A stretch of 6,515 nt of DNA from Dehalococcoidia bacterium (lineage in GTDB: Bacteria; Chloroflexota; Dehalococcoidia; Dehalococcoidales; UBA1222), in assembly GCA_009779655.1 (NCBI GenBank), contig WRDV01000058.1:1-6515 (forward strand), given 5' to 3'. The notes beneath the pieces were generated by a model. That model was not told where the DNA came from, did no database searches, and saw only the letters and a list, made by a program, of their open reading frames with translations. Shown in pieces: positions 5,919 to 6,515 of the stretch (its first letter is position 1; each line of letters opens with the position of its first letter). Position numbers and translations under genes: made by a program.

Positions 5919-6360
5919 TTTAACGCGTGCCGGTAAGCTAACTTACCAGAATCATCATAGACAAGCGGACGATCTAAGAGCACAGTTTTTGGCGGCGGGT
6001 CTTGTGCCGATGCTGGGCCGACAACAACTACCGTAGCTGCACTGGCTTTTGCGCCGCGCTTGTCAGCTGCGTGCTTTATGAGAAACCTTGCTTACAATAT
6101 AGATTGTCGTAAGGCGATAAGCCGAGACGGGCGAGATTTGCGTGTGAGGAATGGAAAAGATCGCTCATTCCTATTGCCTGCAGAATATTGTTCATCTCAA
6201 CGGAATACTCATTTTGAATTTCGGAATAGCTGTACTAATTGAAACTTCCTGCGCATTATTAATAGTTGCGGCAACGCTTTTAACGGTCAGTGTTTTGATA
6301 TATTTAGGAAATGTCGAAAACAGGCGAAAACAGTCTCGCGCCGTACATGCTTTCGCTACC
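5919..6360 (-). pseudogene. Serpin relic, C-terminal part with reactive-centre loop, frameshifted
   Basis: Three minus-strand frames read in turn give the C-terminal third of a serpin (serine/cysteine protease inhibitor). First (about 6320-6195), YIKTLTVKSVAATINNAQ then VSISTAIPKFKM, matching the serpin stretch that ends in v-x-lPkFk. Next (6195-6079), NILQAIGMSDLFHSSHANLA and LYCKQGF, matching L..lGm.daF...aDls and Ly.s...hka. Last (6082 to about 5933), DKRGAKASAATVVVVGPAS, the hinge and reactive-centre loop, then PPPKTVLLDRPLVYDDSGKL, matching the drPF...d..tG..lf end. The frame changes near 6195 and 6080, each next to an in-frame stop, and residues are missing after DRP, so it cannot make a serpin. 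A TAA at 5921-5919 after a further frame change may be the old stop. The N-terminal two thirds are absent from the window. A possible fourth fragment in another frame (about 6357-6307) is too short to be sure. The aro promoter starts just downstream. Confidence 0.7.
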
Positions 6361-6432
6361 AAAATTGCATTACCCAAAACTCCCAGATTTTAAGTATAGC
6401 ATATTGACTTATCATAGACTATCATGTAGGCT

Positions 6433-6454
6433 GTAATCACTAGGAGGTGATTAC
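6433..6454 (+). promoter_or_regulatory. Inverted repeat enclosing the Shine-Dalgarno sequence of the right-edge gene
   Basis: GTAATCAC (6433-6440) and GTGATTAC (6447-6454) are perfect 8-base inverted repeats around the loop TAGGAG. The ribosome site AGGAGGTGA (6442-6450), complementary to the 16S rRNA 3' end, spans the loop and right arm and ends six bases before ATG 6457. In RNA the stem would partly mask the site. Such masking is known to limit translation of some transposases; that it does so here is inferred. Confidence 0.55.
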
Positions 6455-6456
6455 GA

Positions 6457-6515
6457 ATGGCATTACCGGTATCAAATGATTTACGCAGGGCGATTGTAAT
6501 TCACAAGAAGAATAA
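6457..6515 (+). CDS. Start of a probable helix-turn-helix transposase (IS630-like), cut by window edge
   Basis: ATG at 6457-6459 follows a near-perfect ribosome site AGGAGGTGA by six bases and opens a frame that stays open to the window end (19 full codons). The residues, MALPVSNDLRRAIVIHKKN, resemble the N-terminus of IS630-family transposases and related helix-turn-helix proteins, which typically begin M-x-x-P-x-S-x-D-L-R-x-x-[VI]. It is the only gene on the plus strand. The visible part is too short for a firm family call; a regulator with a similar N-terminal helix-turn-helix is the main alternative. No terminal inverted repeat can be identified because the other end of the element lies outside. 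Confidence 0.5.
   Translation, partial: MALPVSNDLRRAIVIHKKN

Noticed and set aside
5932..5947. GGTAAG-CTAA-CTTACC inverted repeat as a terminator
   Set aside because: Only 6 bp, no T run on either side, and it lies within the serpin C-terminal coding remains.
6000..6060. Plus-strand GACAACAACTAC followed by GCTGCACTGGC, resembling a tmRNA tag coding segment
   Set aside because: No tRNA-like ends, no T-loop GGTTCGA or CCA end nearby, and the reverse strand explains the bases as the serpin VVVV hinge.
6060..6393. Two plus-strand open frames (60 and 80 codons), one with a hydrophobic stretch
   Set aside because: They lie antisense to the serpin relic, lack ribosome sites and resemble no family I know; the hydrophobic run is the complement of serpin coding sequence.
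6393..6401. Minus-strand extended -10 TGCTATACT as a promoter toward the serpin relic
   Set aside because: No -35 at the right distance, and the downstream reading frames are broken.
6404..6432. TTGACT and TAGGCT at 17-base spacing as a promoter for the right-edge gene
   Set aside because: The -10 matches only three of six bases; TATCAT at 6420 is better but only 10 bases from the -35. Too weak to list.

Overview
The window is dominated by one minus-strand operon for the shikimate pathway, read right to left: aroF (type I-beta DAHP synthase), aroB, aroD (type I dehydroquinase), a fused aroE-aroK, aroA and the first 67 codons of aroC, which runs off the left edge. Together they cover the seven steps from PEP plus erythrose 4-phosphate to chorismate. 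Genes overlap or sit 5 bases apart, so they are almost certainly one transcript with translational coupling. The gene order, the archaeal-like AroA and a serpin relic next door recall Dehalococcoidia (Chloroflexota). That placement comes from memory of the family and is not proven by the window.

Upstream of aroF is the most interesting part. A strong promoter (TTGACA, 18-base spacer, extended -10 TGtTATATT) is followed about 20 bases later by an ATG that opens a 30-codon peptide with six tyrosines in seven codons (YYYRYYY). After it come a GC-rich palindrome, a G-run able to pair with the terminator's left arm, a 9-bp terminator hairpin with a T-rich tail, and then the aroF ribosome site. This is the layout of a ribosome-mediated attenuator that would sense charged tRNA-Tyr, placed on the first committed enzyme of aromatic amino acid synthesis. 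A 16-base dyad lies inside the promoter spacer and could be an operator.

Between about 5920 and 6360, also on the minus strand, lie the frameshifted remains of the C-terminal third of a serpin, including the reactive-centre hinge. It fills what otherwise looks like an empty 500-base gap, and the aroF promoter begins right after its apparent stop.

At the right edge a plus-strand gene starts at 6457 with a perfect Shine-Dalgarno sequence held in an inverted repeat. Its 19 visible residues resemble the N-terminus of an IS630-type helix-turn-helix transposase, so the serpin relic may adjoin an insertion sequence.
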